Under the pieces are notes generated by a model. That model made no database searches. It saw only the letters and a program-made list of their open reading frames with translations, and was not told where the DNA came from. A DNA stretch of 64,000 bases from Streptomyces capitiformicae (GTDB taxonomy: Bacteria > Actinomycetota > Actinomycetes > Streptomycetales > Streptomycetaceae), in NCBI RefSeq assembly GCF_002214185.1, contig NZ_CP022161.1, forward strand, positions 930,001 through 994,000, in the 5' to 3' direction. A program made the translations under genes and the position numbers. Below, in pieces: positions 34,745 to 42,542 of this stretch (within the stretch, counting starts at the first letter, position 1; the number at the start of each line of letters is the position of its first letter).

Positions 34745-34912
34745 TGTGCGCAGACCGCACAACAGTGCACAGCGGGAACGTAGAGCGTCGCCGGGGGCGG
34801 GTCAATGCCCCTGCAGCGCAAGGTCGTTGACAGTTGCAGAAGTGTGCTCTTAGCGTGCGCAGAGCGCACTTCCGTGCGTGCAGAGCGCATCTCAGGTGTG
34901 TACAGAGCGCAT
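34745..34912. promoter_or_regulatory. Candidate IclR operators: one palindrome and three phased repeats
   Basis: TGTGCG/CGCACA arms form a 17-bp palindrome at 34745-34761, close to the importer start. Nearer the IclR start are three related units: the perfect palindrome GTGCGCAGAGCGCAC (34855-34869), GTGCAGAGCGCAT (34878-34890) and GTACAGAGCGCAT (34900-34912). Their CAGAGCGCA cores are 21-22 bp apart, two helical turns, so a regulator would bind on one face. PobR/PcaU-type IclR proteins are known to use repeated sites of this kind. Binding by the adjacent IclR protein is inferred. Confidence 0.65.
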
Positions 34913-34949
34913 TTCGGGTGCGCCTTCGTGCGTCCTCGTGGAGGCGACG

Positions 34950-35828
34950 ATGTCAGATCGAGCCGGGTTCGGTGGAGCCCGCGAACCGCATTTCGTCCGG
35001 TCCTTCGAGCGGGGCCTCGCGGTGATCCGCGCCTTCGACGCCGAGCACCCCTCGCTGACGCTGAGCGAGGTCGCCCGCACCTGCGAGCTGACCAGGGCGG
35101 CCGCCCGCCGCTTCCTGCTCACCCTCGTCGACCTCGGATACGTCCACACCGACGGCCGGCTCTTCCGGCTGACCCCGCGCGTACTCGAACTCGGCTACGC
35201 CTACCTGTCGAGCTTCACCCTGTCCGACCTCGCCGAGCCGCATCTGGAGCGGCTGGTCGCGCAGGTGGGGGAGTCGTCGTCGCTGTGCGTCCTCGACGGC
35301 GAGGACATCGTGTACGTGGCGAGGGTTCCCACGAGTCGCATCATGAGCGCGACGATCACCGTGGGCACCCGCTTCCCGGCCCACGTCACCTCGGTCGGCC
35401 GGGTGATCCTCGCGCATCTGCCGGACGACGAGATCGACGCCCGGCTCGCCCGCGCCGACCTCAAGCCCTTCACCCGCCGCACCGTGGTGTCACCGGACCA
35501 GTTGCGGGCCGAACTGCGCCGCGTACGACGGCAGGGGTACGCCATCGTCGACCAGGAACTGGAGGAGGGGCTGAGGTCCGTCGCCGCCCCGGTACGGGAC
35601 CGGGACGGCGAGGTGGTGGCCGCCGTGAACATCCCCGTGCACGCCAGCCGCAACTCCGTGGAGTCGGTACGCCGTGACCTGCTGCCCCATCTGCTCGCGG
35701 CGGTGGCCCGGATCGAGGCGGACCTGGGAGTGGCCGGGACGGCCACGGGCCGGATGCCGGCCGTGGCCCCCGGCGCGGCTACAGGTCGAGCACGAGCCGC
35801 GCCCCCCGACAGCGGGACACACAGATGA
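34950..35828 (+). CDS. IclR-family regulator (PcaU/PobR-like)
   Basis: This 292-residue protein has an IclR winged helix near residues 14-70 (SFERGLAVIRAF, LTLSEVARTCELTRAAARRFL) and an effector domain with the family features SSLCVLDGEDIVYVARV, VGTRFPAHVTSVGR and AAVNIPVHASR. The PcaU/PobR branch senses aromatic acids of the beta-ketoadipate pathway. The ATG at 34950 is chosen; the frame is open 24 codons upstream but crosses the operator repeats. Its last 50 bp overlap the 3' end of the oppositely oriented reductase gene. It probably controls both the importer and, less directly, the Rieske operon. Confidence 0.9.
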   Translation: MSDRAGFGGAREPHFVRSFERGLAVIRAFDAEHPSLTLSEVARTCELTRAAARRFLLTLVDLGYVHTDGRLFRLTPRVLELGYAYLSSFTLSDLAEPHLERLVAQVGESSSLCVLDGEDIVYVARVPTSRIMSATITVGTRFPAHVTSVGRVILAHLPDDEIDARLARADLKPFTRRTVVSPDQLRAELRRVRRQGYAIVDQELEEGLRSVAAPVRDRDGEVVAAVNIPVHASRNSVESVRRDLLPHLLAAVARIEADLGVAGTATGRMPAVAPGAATGRARAAPPDSGTHR

Positions 35829-36714
35829 GCATGGTCTCCCCGGCCTCGCGCTCCTCGTCGCTCAGCACCGAGTCCCGGTGGTCGGGGGTGCCGTCGAGGA
35901 CGTCCGTCTCACACGTCCCGCAGGTGCCCTCGGTACAGGAGTAGAGCACCTCGACCCCGGCGGCCCGCACCGTGTCGAGCACGGAGACACCGACGGGAAC
36001 GGTCACGGTCTTGCCGGTGCGCTCCAGTACGACCTCGAACTCGCTGTCCGGGCCGGTCTGTTGCTCCTTGGGCTGGAACCGCTCCACCCGCAGTGCCCGT
36101 CCCGGGCACCGCTCCTCGACCGCGTCGAGCAGGGGACCCGGACCGCAGCAGTACACGAGGGTCCCCTCGGCGAGGTCGTCGAGCACCGAGCCCAGATCGA
36201 GCAGCCCGGTCTCGTCCTGTGGAGCGACTGTGACCTTGTCCCCGTATGCCTCCAACTCGTCCTGAAACGCCATGGATCGACGGCTGCGCCCGCCGTAGAG
36301 CAGAGTCCACTCCGCGCCCGACTGCTGTGCGGCGGCCAGCATCGGCAGAATGGGAGTGATTCCGATGCCGCCGGCCACGAACCGGTAGCGGGGCGCCGAC
36401 TCCAGGGCGAAGTTGTTGCGCGGCCCACGAACCCGGACCTTGTCGCCCTGCCGCAACTCGGCGTGCACATAGGCCGATCCGCCACGCCCCTCGGGCTCCC
36501 GCAGGACCCCGATCCGCCAGCTGTGCCGGTCCGCGGGGTCGCCGCACAGGGAGTACTGCCGCTCCAGCTCGGGCGCCAGCAGCACATCGATGTGCGCGCC
36601 CGGTTCCCAGGCCGGGAGTTCCTCGCCCAGCGGGTGGCGGAGGGTGAGGGCGAGCACGCCGTCGGCGGCGAACTCCCTGCTCTCGACGACGAGTTCGGCT
36701 TCGTACACGGTCAT
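35779..36714 (-). CDS. Phthalate-dioxygenase-reductase-type flavin/2Fe-2S reductase
   Basis: This 311-residue class IA oxygenase reductase has, in order, an FMN domain with RQYSLCGDP, an NAD-binding domain with VAGGIGITPILPM and YCCGPGPLLDAV, and a C-terminal plant-type ferredoxin with Cys ligands in SCTEGTCGTC and MLICVSRC. It passes electrons from NADH to the Rieske oxygenase upstream. The ATG at 36714 overlaps the stop of the 56-residue gene by four bases (ATGA). The length is normal for VanB-type reductases. Confidence 0.93.
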   Translation of the reverse strand: MTVYEAELVVESREFAADGVLALTLRHPLGEELPAWEPGAHIDVLLAPELERQYSLCGDPADRHSWRIGVLREPEGRGGSAYVHAELRQGDKVRVRGPRNNFALESAPRYRFVAGGIGITPILPMLAAAQQSGAEWTLLYGGRSRRSMAFQDELEAYGDKVTVAPQDETGLLDLGSVLDDLAEGTLVYCCGPGPLLDAVEERCPGRALRVERFQPKEQQTGPDSEFEVVLERTGKTVTVPVGVSVLDTVRAAGVEVLYSCTEGTCGTCETDVLDGTPDHRDSVLSDEEREAGETMLICVSRCRGARLVLDL

Positions 36715-36881
36715 GAGGTGTTTCCTTGCGGCTCGTGTCCCTGCGGATGGGCGAGCATCCACTCCCACATATCGATCGGGTCCTGCGCGGTGTGTTCACG
36801 CCCGCAGTGACAGGTGCCGTGCAGGATGTCGGTGCCCGGCAGCCAGTCGATGCGGTAGACCTCTCCGGTCGGTGACGTCAC
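36711..36881 (-). CDS. 56-residue Cys/His-containing protein within the Rieske operon
   Basis: No named family recognised. The GTG at 36881 overlaps the Rieske oxygenase stop (GTGA), and its own stop overlaps the reductase start (ATGA), so it is a genuine coupled gene. It starts VTSPTGEVYRIDWLPGTD and contains a CHCGREH motif near residue 24, followed by DMWEWMLAHPQGH, leaving two Cys and several His that could hold a metal ion. It may stabilise or tune the oxygenase complex, or be a small redox or zinc protein. Only position supports a role in the oxygenase system. Confidence 0.7.
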   Translation of the reverse strand: MTSPTGEVYRIDWLPGTDILHGTCHCGREHTAQDPIDMWEWMLAHPQGHEPQGNTS

Positions 36882-37942
36882 AGGACCTTCTCCACGGGCT
36901 TGTCGCCCTCCTCGATCAGTCGGGCAAGGATACGGCGGGCGGCGAGACCACCGGTGTCGATGTTGATGCTCAGCTCCTGGTAGCCGGTGCGCTCGGTGCC
37001 GAGCGTCTCCTGGAGGAGGTTGAGCGCGTCGACGTCCTGCATGACGACCGTGTGGTTGTTGCCCTTGAGGAACTCGGTGACCTCGTCGTTGTCGGTCGCC
37101 CAGTCGCGCGAGACCATCCAGAAGTCGTACACCTTGCCGTCCGAGGACGGGGTGATCGCGTACGTGATCTCGGTGTGGAAGCCGTTCGGGTCGCTGCCGT
37201 CGGCTTCGGGCAGCACGCCGACCGGCGCGATCCGGCTGTGCAGCAGGTACAGGCAGGGCACGTGGTACTCGATGTCCTGCCAGCGGGTGATCCGGCCCGT
37301 GATGCCGGTGGACTTGGCGTAGAAGGGCGGGCACTCGGCGTCGTCCATGTGCCGGCTGACCCGCACGATCCCGGCCCCCTCGTCGACCTCCGTCGTGATC
37401 GGCGTCTCGGCGACCTCGGGGGTGCCGATGTACCCGCCGTGCAGATAGGTCTCGTGCGACAGGTCGAGGAGGTTGTCGACGAGGAGCCCGTAGTCGGCGT
37501 CGATCGGCTCCATACCGCGCACGGTGAGCCAGCCGGGGGAGTCCAGGTGCTTGGCACGCGGGATCGTCTGCGGGTCGGCGAGCGCCGGGTCGCCGATCCA
37601 CACCCAGATCAGCGAGTCCTGCTCGACCACCGGGTACGAGGCGACCCGCGCCGTCCGCGGAATCCGCTTCTGCCCCGGCACATACACACACGCGCCCGTC
37701 GTGTCGTACGTGAAGCCGTGGTACCCGCACACGATCCGGTCCCCGTCCAGCCCGCTCTTCGACAGCGGGTACCGGCGGTGCACACACCGGTCGTGCAGCG
37801 CGACGGGCGTCCCCTCCTCCTCCGTCCGGTAGAAGACGAGCGGCTCACCCAGAATCGTCCGGCCGAGCAGCTCCCGCCCGACCTCATGGGCATAGGCGGC
37901 GACGTACCACTGGTTCCTGGCGAAGGCGGTCATGTGAGGCAT
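36878..37942 (-). CDS. Rieske non-heme iron oxygenase (vanillate O-demethylase-like, VanA type)
   Basis: This 354-residue protein has an N-terminal Rieske centre with Cys/His pairs in DRCVHRRYP and VCGYHGF, and a C-terminal mononuclear iron site in DNLLDLSHETYLH, the layout of VanA-type aromatic O-demethylases and related monooxygenases. The start is taken as ATG 37942, after GGGAC; ATG 37933 is an alternative. It heads the oxygenase, 56-residue protein, reductase operon. With the IclR regulator and importer next door, a role in opening or demethylating an aromatic acid is likely. The substrate is not determined. Confidence 0.92.
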   Translation of the reverse strand: MPHMTAFARNQWYVAAYAHEVGRELLGRTILGEPLVFYRTEEEGTPVALHDRCVHRRYPLSKSGLDGDRIVCGYHGFTYDTTGACVYVPGQKRIPRTARVASYPVVEQDSLIWVWIGDPALADPQTIPRAKHLDSPGWLTVRGMEPIDADYGLLVDNLLDLSHETYLHGGYIGTPEVAETPITTEVDEGAGIVRVSRHMDDAECPPFYAKSTGITGRITRWQDIEYHVPCLYLLHSRIAPVGVLPEADGSDPNGFHTEITYAITPSSDGKVYDFWMVSRDWATDNDEVTEFLKGNNHTVVMQDVDALNLLQETLGTERTGYQELSINIDTGGLAARRILARLIEEGDKPVEKVL

Positions 37943-38958
37943 GGGCGGTCCCGTCCCTGTCGGCGGGGCGTCGTCGCCCCGCGTGCCGTGGTTGGGATCA
38001 GGGTCGTGAGGCTTGCATCGGCTCGGCAAGGCGGCTTCTGCCAGGCGGAAGAACTTCTGTAAAGAGGCTGGTCAGAGCCCTGTTCTGTCAGCCTCTAGTC
38101 GCCAGAGTAGGTGGCCCGGATGGTGCTGCTGTTCGGTTCGCGCTTGGGTTGGCCGGAGAGGGCGACAGTGAGTGCGACTACTCACTGCGTACCGTTAATC
38201 GCCCAAACATGTCCGCTTAATTGCAAATGTGCTACCCGTCTGTTCATGGATGCTCGGTACAGCGGCAAGAATCAGCATCACCGCAGGTCAACTACTGATC
38301 GTTTTGGAGTCTGGGGCCCTCGGGTCGAATCCGGGTCAAATCCGCACCCTTTCAGGCTGCTGAGCGTGTCGCCGCTGGTCAGGGGCGGTGTGAGGTCACG
38401 TGCCGGTTCGCCTCGTGTACGGGGGCGGCGCGATGAGTAGTCGGTCCGATGAGGCGCTGAAGGGGCGCTGAGTGGCTGTGATCGGCTGCCAGGCGCAGGG
38501 GGCTCACCAGCGAATTCTTCGCTGGTGGTCGTGCATGCCTTTCGTGATCATGTCCTGCGGACATGTCTTCAGGCGGGACGGCTGGCGTGCGACGGCGCGA
38601 GAATGGCGGTTCCTGGCCGAGACCGACCTGCCGGGCGGCAGGGGCCATCCAGGAGACGGGTGGTAGGCGGGTGGCGTGGCCGGCTGCCCCGCCGCCTCGC
38701 GAGGCAGCCGGCGCTCTCGCAACATCCGGTACGCCCCGGAACTGCCATTCCTCGGCGCCGACATCAGTACAGCCTCGGTCGGCTCGCCGTCACCGACGCC
38801 GAACTGGAAATCTCGGTACCTCAACGAGTTCATGGACCTACGCGAGGGCCCTTGAGTGGTGCTCAGGTAAGTCCTGCCCATGGCTGGGCAGTTGAGGGAG
38901 TCAGCCGAGGGCGACCAGCTTGGCGGCGACCGCTCCGCCGACACCCTACGATGCGCCG
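37943..38958. other. About 1 kb without a convincing gene, lower GC in part
   Basis: Short frames exist on both strands, but none has a good ribosome binding site, codon bias and recognisable protein together. The part at 38160-38330 is noticeably less GC-rich than the neighbouring genes. Around 38730-38850 one plus-strand frame reads YAPELPFLGADIST and later YLNEFMDLREGP, which looks like decayed coding sequence of unknown origin. The stretch sits next to recombinase and transposase remnants, so it is probably degraded mobile DNA. Confidence 0.55.
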
Positions 38959-39261
38959 GTGACCAGCGCGGTCTTCGCGACCGTCAATCTGAATGGGCTG
39001 TCGCGGGACCTCGACCGGCTCGCTCATGCGGCCCATCGGATCGCGAGCGACGAGATGGTGGAGGGCTGGACTCGGCAGCGGCACAGCCGGATGCTGCGGG
39101 ACACGACGATCGGCGAGCGTGCTCGGCTCGTCCGTCGGTTCGCCGAGTTCACCGGTCGGTACCCGTGGCAGTGGGCGCCGTCGGGGGTGGAAGCGTTCAT
39201 CTCCGAGTTGAGATCAGGCTCGAAGCCGGTCAATGCAGACGCTGTTCGTTGCCGCGAATGA
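38959..39261 (+). pseudogene. Tyrosine recombinase/integrase N-terminal fragment
   Basis: From the GTG at 38959 about 100 codons read as the core-binding domain of a tyrosine-type site-specific recombinase: DEMVEGWTRQRHSRMLRDTT followed by RLVRRFAEFTGRYPWQWAPS, then GVEAFISEL. The catalytic domain (Arg, His-x-x-Arg, Tyr) is missing; similarity ends after SGSKPV and the frame closes at 39261. It is therefore a truncated relic, not an active integrase. Recognition is by pattern only. Confidence 0.6.
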
Positions 39262-39320
39262 GCGGGTTACGCACCCGGATCCTCGGCGGAGTCATCAACG
39301 AGTACAGGTGTGCCGCGTGA
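39255..39320 (+). pseudogene. C-terminal scrap of an integrase-core (DDE) transposase
   Basis: A short frame ending at 39320 reads RTRILGGVINEYRCAA, which closely resembles the usual C-terminus (R-R-x-x-LGG-x-x-NEY-x-x-AA) of IS481/IS3-like integrase-core transposases in Streptomyces. Nothing upstream in this frame continues the transposase; the recombinase fragment abuts it instead. It is the trace of an insertion sequence that recombined away. Confidence 0.5.
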
Positions 39321-39401
39321 GGCGCACCGATGACTTTTCGAGCGGCGCACGATCGGGCGACCTCGTCCACCTTCCCGGAGCAGGGAGCCAGCCCTGGCCT
39401 G

Positions 39402-40055
39402 TCACTCCGCGGGGCTCGCAGCCTCCGATGCCGGGAGCAGGCGTCGCAGCAAGGACTCCTCCAACTCGATCAGGATGGCTTCGTTGCCGGCGGCGGAACT
39501 CGGCAGGGTGCGCCACAGGATGAGCTGACCGTGCAAGGCGGTCCACAGGTGGACACCCAAGTCCTGCGCCTCCGCCCGACGGCCGGGGACCACTTCGGCG
39601 AGGTAGGCGTCAGCCGTGTCGGTCCACGCCTGGAGCACGGTGCCGACGGGGTGGCCGGTGGTCGGTGGCCGGTCGGGCTCGTACTCCAGGCTGAACATCA
39701 GCCGGTAGCGGCGGGGCTTGTCGATGGCGAATCTGCGATAGGCGGTGACGGTGGCCCGCACGCGCCCCCATGGGTCCGCGCCCGCCGCGGCGGCCGACTC
39801 GCCGGCCTCGCTCATCGCGACGGCCAGTGCGTGGTAGGTGACGTCGAGCACTGTGGTAACCAGGTCGGCCTTGTTCTTGAAGTGCCGGTAGACGCTGGGT
39901 GCGGAAATGCCGACCTCGCGGGCGACCCCGCGAAGGGAGAGCGCGTCCTCGCGCCCTGTCTCCTCAAGGATGCGGGTCGCCGCGCCGAGGATCTCCTGCC
40001 GCAGCCGCTCGCCTTCGCCCCGCGCGTTGGGGACCCGCTTGACCTGCGACTTCAT
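39402..40055 (-). CDS. TetR-family transcriptional regulator
   Basis: This 217-residue protein has a TetR DNA-binding domain at residues 17-65 (RQEILGAATRILEETG, then LRGVAREVGISAPSVYRHFK) and a C-terminal ligand domain of the TetR_C_33/WHG kind (YRRFAIDKPRRYRLMF). It is divergent from the P450 gene, and the 167-bp gap holds three related palindromes close to the P450 start. It probably represses the P450-ferredoxin operon until an inducer binds. The ATG at 40055 is the only sensible start. Confidence 0.9.
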   Translation of the reverse strand: MKSQVKRVPNARGEGERLRQEILGAATRILEETGREDALSLRGVAREVGISAPSVYRHFKNKADLVTTVLDVTYHALAVAMSEAGESAAAAGADPWGRVRATVTAYRRFAIDKPRRYRLMFSLEYEPDRPPTTGHPVGTVLQAWTDTADAYLAEVVPGRRAEAQDLGVHLWTALHGQLILWRTLPSSAAGNEAILIELEESLLRRLLPASEAASPAE

Positions 40056-40158
40056 AGCCTCCTCCTCGCTGTCCGCAGCAGCCTACGACCCTCGGTGCGC
40101 CCTGTCTCCCGGGGTCGGCGCTTCGTCCGAGCCGGCACAGGGACTTCCCACTTGTCGA

Positions 40159-40200
40159 CTAACGTTGTTAGCCTAACGTCTGTTCAACTAACAGCGTTAG
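40159..40200. promoter_or_regulatory. Three tandem TetR-type operator units upstream of P450
   Basis: Perfect palindromes CTAACGTTGTTAG (40159-40171) and CTAACAGCGTTAG (40188-40200) share CTAAC-N3-GTTAG; a degenerate unit CTAACGTCTGTTC lies between them at 40173-40185. Unit starts are 14-15 bp apart. The array ends 22 bp before the P450 ATG, so binding would block transcription or early elongation. Recognition by the divergent TetR protein is inferred. Confidence 0.7.
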
Positions 40201-40222
40201 CCGATGATGGAAAGGCGCAGTC

Positions 40223-41428
40223 ATGACCTCGTCTCCGACGGTCCCCGCGTTCACGCTCACCCGCCCGAAGGGCGCCCCCCTGGACCCCCCGCCGCTGTAC
40301 ACCGAACTCCGTGCGAAGCAGCCCATTTCCCGCGTCTCCCTGTGGGAGGGGCAGCTCAGCCCCTGGTTGGTGACCCGCTGGGAGGACGCCCGCACCGTGC
40401 TGGGCAGTCCGGCGTTCAGCACCGATCCGACCCATCCCGGCGCACCCACCTTCAGGAAAGACACCCCGCAGGGCCGGCGTGGCTTCTTCGCCAACCAGGA
40501 CGACCCCGTCCACGCGACGATGCGGCGCACCCTGACCCGGGAGTTCATGGTCAAGCGCATCAACGAGCTGCGCCCGGCCATCGCCCGCCTGACCGATGAG
40601 CTCCTCACCGACCTGACCAAGCTGAGCGGTCCCGCCGACTTAGTGGAGCACTTCGCGCTGCCGCTGCCGTCCCTGGTCATCTGCGAGCTGCTGGGTGTGC
40701 CCTACGAGGACCACGCGTTCTTCCAGGAGCACTCGAAGGCCATCGTCGACTTCAACGCCACGGCGCAGAAGGCCACGCAGGCGCTCGCGAGCCTCTCCGA
40801 ATATCTGGTGGGACTCGTGGAGACCAAGCGCACCAAGCCCGGGAACGACGTGATCACCCGGCTGGCCGCGCAGGCGGACGAGGGCGTCATCACCGATCAG
40901 GACGCCGCCGACCTGGGTGCCTTCCTGTTGTTCGCCGGACACGAGACGACCGCGAACATGATCGCGCTGAGCGTCATCGCCCTCCTCAGCCATCCCGACC
41001 AGATTCCGCACATCCTCGGCGGGGAAGCGCAGGTCGCGGGCGCGGTCGAGGAGCTTCTGCGCTACCTCTCGATCGTGCACGGCGGGCTGCGCCGAACCGC
41101 CATCGAGGACGTCACCATCGACGGCGTCACCATCCGCGCGGGAGAGGGTGTGATCGTTCCCGTCCACGTCGCCAACCGCGATCCGGAACTCTTCACCGCT
41201 CCCGACGATTTCGATCTGGACCGCGCCAACGCCCGCCAGCACCTCGCCTTCGGCTACGGCATTCACCAGTGCCTCGGCCAGCCGCTGGCCCGCGCCGAAC
41301 TCCAGATCGTGCTGCCCGAGATCTTTCGCCGACTGCCCGAGTTGAAGATCGCCGTACCGATGGACGAGATCGCCTTCAAGCAGGACACCGTCGTCTACGG
41401 CGTCGTCGAGCTGCCCGTCACCTGGTGA
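40223..41428 (+). CDS. Cytochrome P450
   Basis: This 401-residue soluble bacterial P450 has the I-helix motif AGHETTAN near residue 239, the K-helix EELLR near 276 (ExxR), and the heme-binding loop FGYGIHQCLGQPLAR with the thiolate Cys near residue 350. It hydroxylates or otherwise oxidises an organic substrate using electrons from a ferredoxin. The ATG at 40223 follows AAAGG. A ferredoxin and the start of a ferredoxin reductase lie directly downstream, but the reductase is truncated. The substrate is unknown; the TetR regulator suggests inducible use. Confidence 0.95.
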   Translation: MTSSPTVPAFTLTRPKGAPLDPPPLYTELRAKQPISRVSLWEGQLSPWLVTRWEDARTVLGSPAFSTDPTHPGAPTFRKDTPQGRRGFFANQDDPVHATMRRTLTREFMVKRINELRPAIARLTDELLTDLTKLSGPADLVEHFALPLPSLVICELLGVPYEDHAFFQEHSKAIVDFNATAQKATQALASLSEYLVGLVETKRTKPGNDVITRLAAQADEGVITDQDAADLGAFLLFAGHETTANMIALSVIALLSHPDQIPHILGGEAQVAGAVEELLRYLSIVHGGLRRTAIEDVTIDGVTIRAGEGVIVPVHVANRDPELFTAPDDFDLDRANARQHLAFGYGIHQCLGQPLARAELQIVLPEIFRRLPELKIAVPMDEIAFKQDTVVYGVVELPVTW

Positions 41429-41473
41429 CCGGAGCCACCTGATCCCCCCAACTGAGAGCAGGGAAGAAACACC

Positions 41474-41671
41474 ATGCGTGTAGAAGTCGACGTCCCCAAG
41501 TGCGTCGCCTCGGGCCAGTGCGTACTGCTCGCCCCCGACGTCTTCGACCAGCGCGACGAGGACGGCCTGGTCGTCCTCCTCAGCGAGAACCCGCCGGCTG
41601 AACTTCACGACGCGGTTCGCGAATCCGCCACCGTCTGCCCCGCGGCCGCGATCCGCCTGGAGGAGTCGTGA
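41474..41671 (+). CDS. 3Fe-4S-type ferredoxin partner of the P450
   Basis: This 65-residue protein has Cys ligands in KCVASGQC and in the terminal TVCPAAAI, the C-x5-C ... CP spacing of small 3Fe-4S ferredoxins that reduce Streptomyces P450s. It starts 45 bp after the P450 stop and overlaps the reductase start by four bases (GTGA). The VFDQRDEDGLVVLL segment is also typical. Confidence 0.93.
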   Translation: MRVEVDVPKCVASGQCVLLAPDVFDQRDEDGLVVLLSENPPAELHDAVRESATVCPAAAIRLEES

Positions 41672-42033
41672 GCGTGCCCCCGGCCGGCCGCGTGGTCGTC
41701 GTCGGCGCCTCCGCCGCCGGCCTCGCCGCCGCCGAAACCCTCCGCCGGGAGGGCCACACCGGCACCATCACCCTCATCGGCGACGAACCCGCCGCCCCCT
41801 ACGACCGCCCGCCCCTGTCGAAGGAGATCCTCTCCGGCGCCTGGAGCCCCGACCGGCTCCCCCTGCGCGCTCCGGCCGATCTCGGCGCCCTCGACCTGGA
41901 CGCCCGTTACGGCTGCGAGGCCATCAGCGTGAATGTCTCCGAGGGCACGGTGCTGCTCGCCGACGGTACGGAGGTGCCGTACGACGGACTCATCGTGGCC
42001 ACCGGGGTCCGTCCCCGCCTGCTGCCCGGCACT
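41668..42033 (+). pseudogene. Ferredoxin reductase, truncated after about 122 residues
   Basis: The GTG at 41668 opens an FAD-dependent ferredoxin reductase: VVVVGASAAGLAAAETLRRE (dinucleotide motif), then APYDRPPLSKE and LIVATGVRPRLLPGT. Normal family members have roughly 400 residues; here similarity stops at LLPGT near 42033 and the frame continues as nonsense to 42162, inside the reverse strand of an sdaA fragment. The NADH domain and the rest of the FAD domain are missing, so this protein should not work. The P450 must obtain electrons through another reductase. Confidence 0.85.
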
Positions 42034-42034
42034 C

Positions 42035-42433
42035 GTACGCCCACACGGTCATCCCGTTGGCGTGGTACGGCAGGGTCTTGCGGCGGTGCAGGACCAGATC
42101 CTTGTCGAAGTCGAACGCGATCTCCTGGGCGTCGAGGAGGCGGATGCGGCGCGATTCCTTGATCGCCTCCACCCGTTCGTCGGCCGACTCCACGTCCACC
42201 GTGCGCGGGGAAGCGCCCTCCAAGCCCAGGAGTACGGCCTTGGGGGTGCCGTGGCCGTGGCCGGTCGCGCCCAGGGAGCCGTACAGCTCCACGCGTACCG
42301 AGGCGACGTTGCCGAGCAGTTCCTCGTTGCGCAGCCGGCGGGCGAACATGCGGGCGGCGCGCATGGGGCCGACCGTGTGGGAGCTGGACGGGCCGATGCC
42401 GATCGAGAACAGGTCGAAGACCGAGATGGCCAC
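42035..42433 (-). pseudogene. sdaA: L-serine ammonia-lyase N-terminal fragment
   Basis: From GTG 42433 (after GAGGAG) the protein reads MAISVFDLFSIGIGPSSSHT, VGPMRAARMF and later LPYHANGMTVWAYE, the start of single-chain L-serine dehydratases. After about 133 residues it runs into the reverse strand of the ferredoxin reductase and ends at 41990. Full-length enzymes have about 450 residues with the 4Fe-4S cysteines in the missing part, so the gene is inactive. It sits downstream of glyA, where an intact sdaA is usual in Streptomyces. Confidence 0.88.
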
Positions 42434-42542
42434 GGTGACTCCTCAGGAGGGGGGAGGTTGTGCAGGGGATGGGGCACCGCGCTCACTGCCCAGTGTGCGC
42501 GGTGCCCCCGAAAAACGGCACTGCGTGCCGGTGAAGCCCGGG

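Noticed and set aside
38325..38350. GGGTCGAATCC resembling a tRNA T-loop, possible attachment site
   Set aside because: No matching acceptor stem or anticodon arm could be built around it.
38504..38944. Overlapping frames on both strands
   Set aside because: No ribosome binding site, no recognisable protein and no steady codon bias; treated as decayed DNA.
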